This document shows, one piece after another, positions 1-7,123 of a stretch of DNA of 12,273 nucleotides. The DNA lies in assembly GCA_015523645.1 (NCBI GenBank), contig WAJY01000195.1, positions 1 through 12,273 of the forward strand, given 5' to 3'. The notes beneath the pieces are model-generated. The model was not told the DNA's origin, ran no database searches, and was given only the letters and a program-made list of their open reading frames with translations. Source of the stretch: Geoglobus sp. (GTDB taxonomy: Archaea > Halobacteriota > Archaeoglobi > Archaeoglobales > Archaeoglobaceae). A program made the position numbers and the translations under genes. Positions within the stretch are counted from its first letter, which is position 1, and the number at the start of each line of letters is the position of its first letter.

Positions 1-2
1 CA

Positions 3-89
3 ACGCATGAGTTGAATCACATATCGGGAATATTGAGGAAAACAATATTATACATCAGACATCTTAAAAAAACCTATGGAGAAAAATAG
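3..89 (+). CDS. Possible 3' end of an upstream gene (unrecognised)
   Basis: A reading frame is open from the left edge to a TAG at 87-89 and encodes about 28 residues, beginning THELNHISGILRKTILYI and ending in a lysine-rich tail (LKKTYGEK). The spaced leucines and isoleucines and the basic end would suit a C-terminal amphipathic helix, but I recognise no family. It overlaps the start of the permease gene by 14 bases in another frame, as coupled archaeal genes often do. Against it, the stretch is short and contains an AT-rich TATA-like element, so it could equally be an intergenic promoter with a chance open frame. Confidence 0.33.
   Translation, partial: THELNHISGILRKTILYIRHLKKTYGEK
44..53 (+). 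promoter_or_regulatory. Possible TATA box of the AI-2E permease gene
   Basis: An AT-rich AATATTATAC lies about 28 bases before the ATG at 76. That is the distance expected if transcription starts at or next to the start codon. No Shine-Dalgarno sequence precedes that ATG, so a leaderless transcript is plausible. It is inferred from position and composition only. Confidence 0.35.
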
Positions 90-1065
90 AATTGCTGTTT
101 TAATAGTAATTCTTTTGCTCATATTTGCTTTCATCTATCTTCTCTCACCCCTGATGGATGGCATAATTCTTGGAGTTGTTCTTGCCTATGTTGCAAAACC
201 CATACACCTTAGGCTGAGGAACTATGCAGGTGATGTTCTCTCTGCTTTCCTCTCAACCCTCATCATCGCCATCCCGTTATTCTTCTTTCTTTTTTACGGG
301 ATATTTCAGGGAATAACCCAGCTTGTACTGCTTTTAAAAAACTACCAGAGCTACATAGCCCAGCTGAATTACTATTTATCTTCACTTGATCCTCTTACTG
401 AAAAAATTGCAAATGCTATACTCATCCAGCTCTCCGAGCTGATAAACAGGAAAATGGGTGAAATTGCTATAAGCCTGACAACAAAATTCATATTTTTCAT
501 AATCAACTTCTTCATTTCCTCAATTGTTTGCTTTTATGCAATTCTTGATGGCAAGAGATTTGTTGACAAAATAGTGGATTCAGTTTTTGGAGGGGATAAA
601 GCCAGAGGATTTTTTGATGAGCTTGACAACACATTCACAGGACTCTGGTTTGGAAATTTTGTTGCAGCGCTGCTCATAGGCATTGCAAGCATACCCTATT
701 TTTTGGCCTTCAAAATTCCTTACACTCCGCTTCTTAGCGGTCTTATGTTTCTGGCAGCACTTATACCGGTTTTTGCTGAGTGGATGGTAATTCTGCCTGT
801 TGCGCTTTATCTCTTCTTTACAGACTCAATAAAGGCAATCTGGTTCCTTGTGATAGGTGCAGTCTTTTTCTATATAATCCCCGAAATCGTTCTCAGACCC
901 TACTTTGTAGGTTACACCTCGAAGGTTCATCCTCTTGTTTTGATGCTCTCCTTTCTTGGAGGTGGTATTGTTGCGGGAATAACAGGATTCTTTCTAACTC
1001 CAATGCTTGCCGCAATTCTCACAGCAATCTACAACTACTATACAAAGGCAGAGATCTATGAATAG
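76..1065 (+). CDS. AI-2E/PerM family membrane transporter
   Basis: Polytopic inner-membrane protein of 329 residues, within the usual size of the AI-2E (TqsA/YdiK/PerM) permease family. Hydrophobic segments lie near residues 5-40 and 55-85, a more polar stretch spans about 88-135, and further membrane segments follow near 136-155, 192-212, 218-248, 254-275 and 286-320. The C-terminal half carries family hallmarks: PYTPLLSGLMFLAALIP (about 215-231) and HPLVLMLSFLGGGIVAG (about 285-301), followed by a GxxGFFLTP stretch. Known members export small molecules or ions (autoinducer-2 in some bacteria, Na+/H+ exchange in others); the substrate here cannot be told from sequence. The start is the first ATG and leads straight into membrane segment one. 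There is no Shine-Dalgarno, consistent with leaderless initiation. The gene ends 2 bases short of the convergent regulator gene. Confidence 0.85.
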   Translation: MEKNRIAVLIVILLLIFAFIYLLSPLMDGIILGVVLAYVAKPIHLRLRNYAGDVLSAFLSTLIIAIPLFFFLFYGIFQGITQLVLLLKNYQSYIAQLNYYLSSLDPLTEKIANAILIQLSELINRKMGEIAISLTTKFIFFIINFFISSIVCFYAILDGKRFVDKIVDSVFGGDKARGFFDELDNTFTGLWFGNFVAALLIGIASIPYFLAFKIPYTPLLSGLMFLAALIPVFAEWMVILPVALYLFFTDSIKAIWFLVIGAVFFYIIPEIVLRPYFVGYTSKVHPLVLMLSFLGGGIVAGITGFFLTPMLAAILTAIYNYYTKAEIYE

Positions 1066-1067
1066 CC

Positions 1068-1970
1068 TTAGTATTCAACCCTTATGTGTTCTGGGGCTAT
1101 CTGTTTCAGTATTTTTTGATCTGTTATGACTCCAACAGCTTTTCCCCCATCCTTCACAACGAGTATTCTCACATCCTCATCGTTCATTATCCTGAGGGCT
1201 TCTCCTATCGAGATATCTTTTTCAACAGAAACGACCTTAGGTCTCATAACTTCCTTTACTTTGGACTTCAGCTTCCCCTCCTCAACTGCCTTTGCAACGT
1301 GGTCGAGGGTGAATACTCCAACGAGCTCGTTATCCTTCACAACAGGCAGACAGTATATTCCCTTTTCTGCAAGTCTCTTTGCAGCTTTTTCAACAATCTC
1401 GTCTGCACTGACAGTGTAGAGAGGTGTTGACATGTGCTCCCTAACCCTGTCTTTTGGTAGAGCCACTATCTTTTCAATGTCCACAACAACGGTGTTGTTT
1501 GTATCATCCCTCCCAATCACCTTGCCGTAAACGAGAAGCTCATTGACTGGGGTTGGTCCAACGATTATCTTGTCATTCGGATTTATTTTCTTGATGTTCC
1601 CTATTATCCTTATTCTTGCCTGACAAATTGTTGGGTGAGAGAGAGTTGGAAAGTCTATTTCTTCTGCTGAGAGGTTTTCCTGTGGTTCATCATTAACAAC
1701 AACAGGAACTCTAACAGCTTCCTCAAACTTTGTTATTGAAAGAAGCTCGTAAGCCTTTGATGTTGGTCTGTATCCTCCTTTAGGACCGGGAACACCTTCA
1801 ACAAGTCCAAGGGATCTTAAAGCCTGCATCTGATTTCTCACAGTTCCTGGATTTCTGTTTATCAGCTCTGCGATTTCCTCACCCTTTACACTCCCTCCTC
1901 CCTTGTTTTTGTATATGGTTATGAGCGCATAGAGAATGTCCTTCTGGATCTGGGTGAGTTCAAGCTCCAT
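1068..1970 (-). CDS. Winged-helix / CBS-pair transcriptional regulator
   Basis: A 300-residue archaeal regulator. Residues 1-80 form a winged helix-turn-helix (IAELINRNPGTVRNQMQALR at about 33-52 is helix-turn-helix-like, followed by a wing containing PGPKGGYRPT). Residues about 110-172 form a small beta-rich linker domain. Two CBS motifs follow near 173-230 (HMSTPLYTVS ... LPVVKDNELVGVFT) and 236-293 (VMRPKVVSV ... ILVVKDGGKAVGVIT). CBS pairs usually bind adenine nucleotides or SAM-like ligands, so the likely role is DNA binding modulated by energy or cofactor state. Ligand and targets are unknown. The ATG has a strong GGAGG just upstream (minus strand) and a TATA box further back. It is transcribed divergently from the NOG1 gene. 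Its stop lies 2 bases from that of the permease, so the two are convergent and not an operon. Confidence 0.85.
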   Translation of the reverse strand: MELELTQIQKDILYALITIYKNKGGGSVKGEEIAELINRNPGTVRNQMQALRSLGLVEGVPGPKGGYRPTSKAYELLSITKFEEAVRVPVVVNDEPQENLSAEEIDFPTLSHPTICQARIRIIGNIKKINPNDKIIVGPTPVNELLVYGKVIGRDDTNNTVVVDIEKIVALPKDRVREHMSTPLYTVSADEIVEKAAKRLAEKGIYCLPVVKDNELVGVFTLDHVAKAVEEGKLKSKVKEVMRPKVVSVEKDISIGEALRIMNDEDVRILVVKDGGKAVGVITDQKILKQIAPEHIRVEY

Positions 1971-2010
1971 TGCTCCTCCCTCCTTTATTCAAGATAATGA
2001 TCCCGCCAAG

Positions 2011-2024
2011 TTTATATATTTTCC
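2011..2024 (-). promoter_or_regulatory. BRE/TATA promoter of the HTH-CBS regulator gene
   Basis: Read on the minus strand this is GGAAAATATATAAA: a purine-rich BRE-like GGAAAA running into TATATAAA. It stands about 41 bases before the ATG at 1970. With the usual 25-base offset, transcription would begin near 1988-1990, leaving a short leader that contains the GGAGG ribosome-binding site. Confidence 0.6.
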
Positions 2025-2067
2025 TGTTTAAATCTTCTTAAGCCATTATATCTGTTTGGCAATTAGA

Positions 2068-2077
2068 TTTTAATACA
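2068..2077 (+). promoter_or_regulatory. Probable TATA box of the NOG1 GTPase gene
   Basis: ATTTTAATAC is centred about 28 bases before the ATG at 2100, and no Shine-Dalgarno sequence lies between. Together these suggest a leaderless transcript beginning at or next to the start codon. The 129-base gap 1971-2099 therefore appears to hold two divergent core promoters. I see no clear operator palindrome in it. Confidence 0.45.
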
Positions 2078-2099
2078 ATCCCTGCTAACATCCTGCTTA

Positions 2100-3056
2100 A
2101 TGGGATTCGATCCGAGAAAACTGCCTACAGTGCTCACATCAGAGGAACTTATAGAGAAGGCATTTAGAAGAGCTTCGAGAGTAACAGGTAGGAACAAGAG
2201 AGAGAAGGCTATAAATAAGCTCTCCACAATTTCAAATGTTCTGGATGACTACTTTAATAGAATTATTTCCTCTCATCCATCCTATGATAGGCTTGACAAT
2301 TTTTACAGGGAGATGGTTGATTTAACCGTTGGGATTGGGAGGATAAAGAAGAGCCTTGGTGCCCTATCTTGGGCGAATTCGATGACAAAGAGGATAATTA
2401 CTAAGGGCATAAGAAGGTTGAAGGGAGGAAGAGATCCGGAGAATGTTTTGAAGGAGGTTTATGGGAGGGTTGCATCCATAATCGAGCAGATAGATGATGA
2501 GCTTAGGTTTATAAATGAGAGCAAGATGAAACTGAGGGAGATTCCAACTCTAACAAGAGATTTCACGGTTGTATTTGCGGGGTATCCTAATGTGGGAAAG
2601 TCCAGCATAATCTCAAAGCTATCAACAGCAGAACCAGAGATCGCGAGCTATCCCTTCACAACAAGAAAGATTCTTGTTGGCTATATAGATGTTGGAGGAT
2701 CAAAGATTCAGGTTATCGACACTCCGGGATTGCTTGATAGACCGATAGAGAAGAGGAACAGGATTGAGAGAAGAGCAATACTAGCCTTAAGGTATCTGGC
2801 AAATTCTGTAGTATTTGTGATAGATCCAACCGAGACGTGTGGTTATCCCTTACAAAGCCAGATCTCCCTCCTAAATGAGATCAGGGAAAATTTTGATGTT
2901 CCGGTTTTGGAGGTTTACAGCAAAGCAGACCTTCATGGATTTAGGGATAGGCTCGCTGTTTCAGCTGTTACTGGGGAGGGGATGAAAGAGCTTGTTGAGG
3001 TTTTAAAGATACTGGCAGAGGACAAGTCCTACAAGATATCCAAGTATGGCGAATGA
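2100..3056 (+). CDS. NOG1-family ribosome-assembly GTPase
   Basis: A 318-residue GTPase of the NOG1 family (COG1084 type, Obg-HflX superfamily). Eukaryotic NOG1 acts in 60S subunit maturation, and the archaeal protein is presumed to act on the large subunit. Residues 1-155 are the NOG1 helical N-domain, with the characteristic opening LPTVLTSEELIEKAFRRASR. The G domain follows: G1 GYPNVGKSS at 161-169, a Thr-rich switch I (YPFTTRK), G3 DTPGLLDRP from 207, a G4 position reading SKAD (274-277) and a G5-like SAVTGEG. The G4 Ser replaces the usual Asn of NKxD. There is no C-terminal extension, so it is the short archaeal form. The ATG has no Shine-Dalgarno and probably begins a leaderless mRNA. 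Its last 54 bases overlap the 3' end of the convergent protease gene. Confidence 0.9.
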   Translation: MGFDPRKLPTVLTSEELIEKAFRRASRVTGRNKREKAINKLSTISNVLDDYFNRIISSHPSYDRLDNFYREMVDLTVGIGRIKKSLGALSWANSMTKRIITKGIRRLKGGRDPENVLKEVYGRVASIIEQIDDELRFINESKMKLREIPTLTRDFTVVFAGYPNVGKSSIISKLSTAEPEIASYPFTTRKILVGYIDVGGSKIQVIDTPGLLDRPIEKRNRIERRAILALRYLANSVVFVIDPTETCGYPLQSQISLLNEIRENFDVPVLEVYSKADLHGFRDRLAVSAVTGEGMKELVEVLKILAEDKSYKISKYGE

Positions 3057-3776
3057 ATTCAGTATGGGAAGTCCGGCGTGTGCTCTTTGGCTTTTTTCAA
3101 CAATGAAGAGCAGCAGAACAAGTCCTGCAAAACCACTAAGAAAGGTCAGAAAAACTTGGACTAGACATCTGTTAAATACGAGAGCAGAGACAACGAGTAT
3201 GTTTGGCATCACAACATCGCCAACACCCATTATCGCATCTCTGTTTTTGCCTGGAATTTTGAAGATGACAGGAATGTTCAGCCCTGAAATGCTCTCTGCA
3301 AGCTTGATCATGTGACCTGTCTTATACACAGATACGAAGTCATAGACTGCGAGGGCAACAAGAAGAACAACAACAGGGAAAGGCTCCATGCTTATTCCAA
3401 ATATTGCTATAACGGCAGATGAGACAAGGATGGCTGAAATGTTCGTTATCACCCAGTTCTCCTTTTTGATTAGAGTTATAAGTAAAAGGGATGAAGGAAG
3501 AATTGAAAGAGAACCGAGAAATGGCAGAAAGGCATAGAAGTATGTTATAAAGAGCAGAAAGTAAAAAAGGATCTTCACGAGTTCTTTCTTGAACTTTGCA
3601 AACAGCATTATAAATGCTGTGAAGACAAGGATCATTAAAAGGTAATAGGCAGAATTTGAAACGCTCGACGTGTCTTCAAAAGCCTGCATTCCTGCGTTTG
3701 CATAATAAGGGGCTATTATCAAGGCTAGCAATCCGCTTACAAGATAGAATACTGAGAGGAGGTATCTCGGCTTCAT
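3003..3776 (-). CDS. Presenilin-type intramembrane aspartyl protease (PSH)
   Basis: Integral membrane protein of 257 residues with about nine hydrophobic segments, matching archaeal presenilin/signal-peptide-peptidase homologues (peptidase family A22). Diagnostic motifs are the YD motif at Y145-D146 (AVYDFVSVYKTGHM), the GxGD motif at 184-187 (GVGDVVMP) and a PAL-like GLPILNSFAILGY at 235-247. D146 and D187 would be the catalytic pair and P237 the PAL proline. Such enzymes cleave transmembrane helices within the bilayer; archaeal substrates are largely unknown. The start ATG shares one base with the stop of the PIN-ATPase gene (TGATG), so translation is probably coupled and the gene belongs to the hisI-PIN-ATPase-protease run. 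Its last 17 residues, most of the final membrane helix, are encoded opposite the NOG1 3' end. Confidence 0.9.
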   Translation of the reverse strand: MKPRYLLSVFYLVSGLLALIIAPYYANAGMQAFEDTSSVSNSAYYLLMILVFTAFIMLFAKFKKELVKILFYFLLFITYFYAFLPFLGSLSILPSSLLLITLIKKENWVITNISAILVSSAVIAIFGISMEPFPVVVLLVALAVYDFVSVYKTGHMIKLAESISGLNIPVIFKIPGKNRDAIMGVGDVVMPNILVVSALVFNRCLVQVFLTFLSGFAGLVLLLFIVEKSQRAHAGLPILNSFAILGYLVGLVLCQYL

Positions 3777-5557
3777 CAGTATCTCAACCTTACACTCTCC
3801 CCTTTTGCCAGTGCAAGCTTTATCGCCTTTCCAGCGTCTCTGTCCTTTCTCACCCTTATTATCCCCCTTCTTCCAACTTCAGCAGAGAAAAGGAAGTTCT
3901 CTCCTGCATAAACATCAACCCTCTTCCCCTCAAGTCCCTGGGCATTGATCACATAGTGCTTCCCCTTCTCCTCGACAAAAGCAACAAGCTCATCTCCCTT
4001 CTCCACTTTAAGGGGTTCCACATCTATGCTAACACCAAGCTCCTCCTCAATCGCTCTTATCCTTTTTCCCTTTCTTCCGATTATGTGGGGTATTTCATCC
4101 TCAGCAACTCTCAGAATTGCTTTTTTCTCACTGATCGGAACTATCTCATATGTCGTTACGAAATCCTTTATCTTGTTCTCGATTGCATAAACCAAGAGCT
4201 TGTTTTCCTGCCTTTCCTCAACTGGCATTACAACGACTTGCTCTCCATAGGTGTATATCTCAAACTCAACCTTCTTCGTCTCAAAGTCCCTAACCTCTAT
4301 CACCGGTCTGGCAAGGTCTGCCTCAATCATCCCATGGGGAACCTTGACTGTGAAGCTGAGCTCATAAACCTTCTCGATCCTTCCAGCATCTATGAAGATA
4401 ACAGTATCAACCACCTGTGGTATGACGCCAAGCTCCACCCTGCCTATCATTCTCTGGATAGCATCTATCGCCCTTGTTGCATGGGTAACGCCAATCATGC
4501 CAACTCCTGCAAGTCTCATGTCAGCGAAAACCTGAAAGTCCTCTGTTTTTCTAACCTCGTCATAGATGGTGTAGTCTGGTCTTACAAGCAAAAGGACATC
4601 TGCGGTCAGGCTCATGTTCCCTTCAAGAGGTGCATACTGCGTTATCTCATCTCTAACCATAAGGTCTCTCGGACTCTCCATCGTCTTAACCATGTAGCCA
4701 TTTTCCATAAGGTAATTTGCAACACTTGCAGCGAATGTTGACTTTCCCGCTCCTGGAGGTCCTGAGATGAGGATTCCTCTCTGCTTTTCGATGAACCTTT
4801 TTTTGAGATCCTCGCTAACTCCATATTCATCGAGTGTAGCCTTTGCTATTGGTCTGACAGCAGTTATCTCCATTCTGTCTGAAAATGGTCTCTCTGCAAT
4901 TGCTATTCTCAAGTCCCTTAGCTGAACAACAGTAACACCTTTCCTCTCTATCTCAATGCTACTCTCCTCATCCTGGCTTGCAGCCTCAAGAATCTCCTGG
5001 GCAATCTCTCTCAGTTCTTCCAGCGAAAAGCTTTTGTCATCTAATCTGACAAGTTTCAAGTTTCCTATCCTTCCCCTCTTTGCATATGCCGGAACTCCCT
5101 CTCTTAGATGAATGCTCGCCGTATCCTCTGTGAAAAATCTCATTATCCTTGTTTCTTCGGGCTTGACAGTCTCCTTTTTAACGTAGATGGTTTCAATTCC
5201 CTTTGCTCTTGCAACAACATGCTGAACTCTATCACAAGTAACAAGTATTGCTCTCTCCTCCTCGGCAACCTTTCTTATCAGATTGTCTATCTCACCTCCT
5301 CTGGCTAGTTTTATGTGCTCAAGTTTAGGTCTCTCCCCAAGGAATATAACATCAAATCCCCTTTTTTCTGCACTCTCCCTTATCTTTCTTATTTCTTCAA
5401 GTCCCTGAAAACCGGTCATTTTTCCAAAATTTGCCTGAGCCTCAAGCTCTGCAAGAACGGCTTCTGGAATGATTATGGTCCCAGAAATCTCCCCATCCTC
5501 TATCATCTTCGAGACTCTACTCTCAACAACAACGCTTGTATCAAGCACGTATTTCAT
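3776..5557 (-). CDS. PIN domain - ATPase - KH domain protein (PINA family)
   Basis: A 593-residue archaeal protein of the COG1855 type. Residues 1-128 are a PIN domain with acidic positions D6, E37, D91 and D109 visible. A linker follows to about 215. The central VirB11/PilT-like ATPase has Walker A GPPGAGKS at 266-273, a Walker B/Asp-box-like [10 protein letters not shown] at 331-340 and a His box VTHA at 357-360. The C-terminal KH-type domain has [10 protein letters not shown] with GxxG at 494-497. The Sulfolobus homologue PINA is a hexameric ATPase reported to interact with the Holliday-junction resolvase Hjc and promote branch migration. The same role is likely here, though the PIN domain leaves room for a nuclease or RNA-linked role. 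The ATG is inside the hisI stop (ATGA) with GGAGG upstream. The stop overlaps the protease start by one base. Confidence 0.9.
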   Translation of the reverse strand: MKYVLDTSVVVESRVSKMIEDGEISGTIIIPEAVLAELEAQANFGKMTGFQGLEEIRKIRESAEKRGFDVIFLGERPKLEHIKLARGGEIDNLIRKVAEEERAILVTCDRVQHVVARAKGIETIYVKKETVKPEETRIMRFFTEDTASIHLREGVPAYAKRGRIGNLKLVRLDDKSFSLEELREIAQEILEAASQDEESSIEIERKGVTVVQLRDLRIAIAERPFSDRMEITAVRPIAKATLDEYGVSEDLKKRFIEKQRGILISGPPGAGKSTFAASVANYLMENGYMVKTMESPRDLMVRDEITQYAPLEGNMSLTADVLLLVRPDYTIYDEVRKTEDFQVFADMRLAGVGMIGVTHATRAIDAIQRMIGRVELGVIPQVVDTVIFIDAGRIEKVYELSFTVKVPHGMIEADLARPVIEVRDFETKKVEFEIYTYGEQVVVMPVEERQENKLLVYAIENKIKDFVTTYEIVPISEKKAILRVAEDEIPHIIGRKGKRIRAIEEELGVSIDVEPLKVEKGDELVAFVEEKGKHYVINAQGLEGKRVDVYAGENFLFSAEVGRRGIIRVRKDRDAGKAIKLALAKGESVRLRY

Positions 5558-5871
5558 TTCAATTCCTCCAATCTTCTGTAAAAGCAGGAAAAATTTCCTG
5601 TATGGCAGGCTGATCCTTGCTGTTTCACAATGTAAAGAACTGCATCACCATCGCAATCTATTCTTACTTCCAAAACTCTCTGAAGATTGCCTGAAGTCTC
5701 CCCTTTCATCCAAATCTTATTTCTGCTTCTGCTGAAGTAATGTGCAAACCCTGTTTCAATTGTTCTTTCTATAGCCTCTATGTTTGCATACGCTAACATC
5801 AAAACTTCCCTGCTTTCGGCATCTTGAGCAATTACGGGAATTAAACCGTGCTCATTGAACTTTAACTCCAT
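5554..5871 (-). CDS. hisI: Phosphoribosyl-AMP cyclohydrolase
   Basis: HisI opens the adenine ring of phosphoribosyl-AMP in the third step of histidine synthesis, a cytoplasmic zinc- and magnesium-dependent reaction. The 105-residue protein carries the family signature: [11 protein letters not shown] (54-64), DCDGD (72-76; metal-binding Asp and C73) and [10 protein letters not shown] (87-96; C89, H90, C96). It is a stand-alone cyclohydrolase with no HisE pyrophosphohydrolase domain. I chose the ATG at 5871. A TTG one codon upstream is also open, but the TATA box at 5894-5901 places transcription start almost exactly on this ATG, suggesting leaderless translation. It is the first gene of the minus-strand run and overlaps the PIN-ATPase start by 4 bases. 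No other histidine gene is in the window. Confidence 0.95.
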   Translation of the reverse strand: MELKFNEHGLIPVIAQDAESREVLMLAYANIEAIERTIETGFAHYFSRSRNKIWMKGETSGNLQRVLEVRIDCDGDAVLYIVKQQGSACHTGNFSCFYRRLEELK

Positions 5872-5893
5872 CAAGCCAATCTAACAAGAAATG

Positions 5894-5901
5894 TTTATAA
5901 A
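5894..5901. promoter_or_regulatory. Self-complementary TATA box between hisI and the KaiC-like gene
   Basis: TTTATAAA reads the same on both strands and is the only good TATA-like element in the 62-base gap between the divergent starts at 5871 and 5934. On the minus strand it sits about 26 bases before the hisI ATG (leaderless). On the plus strand it would start transcription near 5923, just before the AGGTGA ribosome-binding site at 5924-5929. It may therefore serve both operons. Confidence 0.55.
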
Positions 5902-5933
5902 TTTATGTTGGAAAATTAAATTCAGGTGAAGTT

Positions 5934-6629
5934 ATGAAAAGGATTTCAACAGGTATAATAAATCTTGATACCCAGCTTGGTGGAGGTTTTCCTGCAGGGA
6001 GTGTCATTCTTTTTATTGAGGAGCCGGGGGCGGGAGCAGAGATATTCTCCTATCATTTCATATACGAGGGTGTGAGAAATGGAGAGAAATCTCTGTATAT
6101 ATCAACAAACGATACAAAGGAAGAGATAAAGACAAGCATAAGTCTTTATTTGAAAATTGATGTTGATGAACTCGATAGAATCGCATTTCTTGATCTAATG
6201 GGTGCAAAAATGCAGGTTTTTGGATTGAGAGAGGTTGTTACACTAACGGGAGACCCCTACAACAAGGTTATCAATGAATGCACAAAAAAATACGACAGGG
6301 TTGTTTTAAACAGTCTTGAATACTTTGCAGAAAACTACAGCAGAAAGGAAGTGATAGGTTTGCTTGAATCCATGGCGATAAATGCCAGAAAGAATGAGTC
6401 GGCAATAATAGTGCTTTTCACAAAGGGAATGTTTGAGTCAACATTTGAGACTGCAATAAAGCACGTTGTTGATGGGGTTATAGAGCTCAGCATCAAGGAA
6501 GGCGAAACTGAGATTCAGAGAAGGATGAAGGTAATAAAGTTGAAGAGAACGCTTGTTCCAAAGGCTGTTTTCAGATATGACATCACAGAGAGAGGAATAA
6601 GAATGGAGTCTGTGACTAGAGTTTTATGA
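5934..6629 (+). CDS. KaiC/RAD55-family protein with degenerate ATPase motifs
   Basis: A 231-residue single-domain RecA-fold protein of the KaiC/GvpD/RAD55 group. The opening STGIINLDTQLGGGFPAGSV (5-24) and the ending RTLVPKAVFRYDITERGIRM (205-224) match that family. The P-loop region reads EEPGAGAE at 29-36, where active members have GxPGxGKT, so the catalytic Lys and the Thr/Ser are gone. The Walker B position reads VVLNSLEYF (about 124-131), with Asn127 where Asp is expected. It is probably a non-hydrolysing pseudo-ATPase, perhaps a scaffold or regulator. The ATG has AGGTGA 4 bases upstream. Its stop overlaps the cgi121 start (ATGA), implying coupled translation. The function is not established. 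The reading frame is intact from end to end, so this is not a decaying gene. Confidence 0.8.
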   Translation: MKRISTGIINLDTQLGGGFPAGSVILFIEEPGAGAEIFSYHFIYEGVRNGEKSLYISTNDTKEEIKTSISLYLKIDVDELDRIAFLDLMGAKMQVFGLREVVTLTGDPYNKVINECTKKYDRVVLNSLEYFAENYSRKEVIGLLESMAINARKNESAIIVLFTKGMFESTFETAIKHVVDGVIELSIKEGETEIQRRMKVIKLKRTLVPKAVFRYDITERGIRMESVTRVL

Positions 6630-7093
6630 GGATTTATCAGGGAATTATTTTCGTCAAGAATTTGAGAGATTTTTTGAAGCAGATACCAGATGGATGTGCA
6701 TTGATAAATGCAGATTATGTTTTAAGTCTAGAAACTGTGAGATTTGCGGTGGAGAAAGCGTTGAAATCTTGGGAGGAGGGTAAGAGGGTTTCGAAGTCGA
6801 TTTCCATGGAAATACTTCTCCATTTCTCTGCTACCAGGCAGATAAATCAGGCAGTTAAGGCTGGGATAAGGGAAGGGGAAAACAGAGTTGTGGTTGTGGA
6901 TTTAAATGAATGCATCGAAATTCTGAGAAAACTTGGGTTTAAAGAAAGAGATGTTGTTGATGGTGGAGAAGAAAAGCTGAGGAGAATTGCCGAGTTTTAT
7001 GGAATAGGCAATAAAGAGATTGAAGTTACTGGATGGGAAAAGATTGAAATGATAGTTAGAGAGAGAATTGCCCTTTTCTCGATTTCAAAATAG
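6626..7093 (+). CDS. cgi121: KEOPS complex subunit Cgi121
   Basis: A 155-residue protein of the Cgi121/CGI-121 family (COG1617). This is the KEOPS subunit that contacts Bud32 and, in Methanocaldococcus, helps recruit tRNA by its 3' end for N6-threonylcarbamoyladenosine (t6A37) synthesis. Recognisable blocks are ALINADYVLSLETVRFAVEK (25-44), SISMEILLHFSATRQINQAV (58-77) and a GENRVVVVDL segment (84-93), in the order usual for archaeal orthologues, with length also typical. It starts inside the stop codon of the KaiC-like gene, so the two are probably co-translated. The other KEOPS genes (kae1, bud32, pcc1) are not in this window. It ends at TAG 7091-7093, directly followed by a T-rich stretch. 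Confidence 0.87.
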   Translation: MRIYQGIIFVKNLRDFLKQIPDGCALINADYVLSLETVRFAVEKALKSWEEGKRVSKSISMEILLHFSATRQINQAVKAGIREGENRVVVVDLNECIEILRKLGFKERDVVDGGEEKLRRIAEFYGIGNKEIEVTGWEKIEMIVRERIALFSISK

Positions 7094-7105
7094 TTTTTAT
7101 TTTCA
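7094..7105 (+). promoter_or_regulatory. T-rich junction: Sir2 TATA-like element and possible cgi121 terminator
   Basis: TTTTTATTTTCA directly follows the cgi121 stop. It lies about 25-30 bases before the ATG at 7124, so it could be the Sir2 core promoter with a leaderless start. The T-run could also end the upstream transcript, since archaeal RNA polymerase pauses and releases at oligo-T. Either or both uses are inferred. Confidence 0.35.
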
Positions 7106-7123
7106 AGCTTGCTATTCCAGATT

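Noticed and set aside
3656..4741. Plus-strand 361-codon open frame opposite the PIN-ATPase and protease genes
   Set aside because: It is antisense to two strongly supported genes, has a Ser/Leu/His/Cys-rich composition typical of shadow frames, and shows no recognisable motif.
5934..6629. The KaiC-like gene as a pseudogene
   Set aside because: Despite the lost Walker residues, the frame is uninterrupted, has a good ribosome-binding site, keeps family terminal signatures and is coupled to the next gene.
7109..7123. TTG at 7109 as the sir2 start (five extra residues)
   Set aside because: The ATG at 7124 matches the N-terminus of related archaeal sirtuins, and the T-rich promoter-like element is spaced for initiation there.
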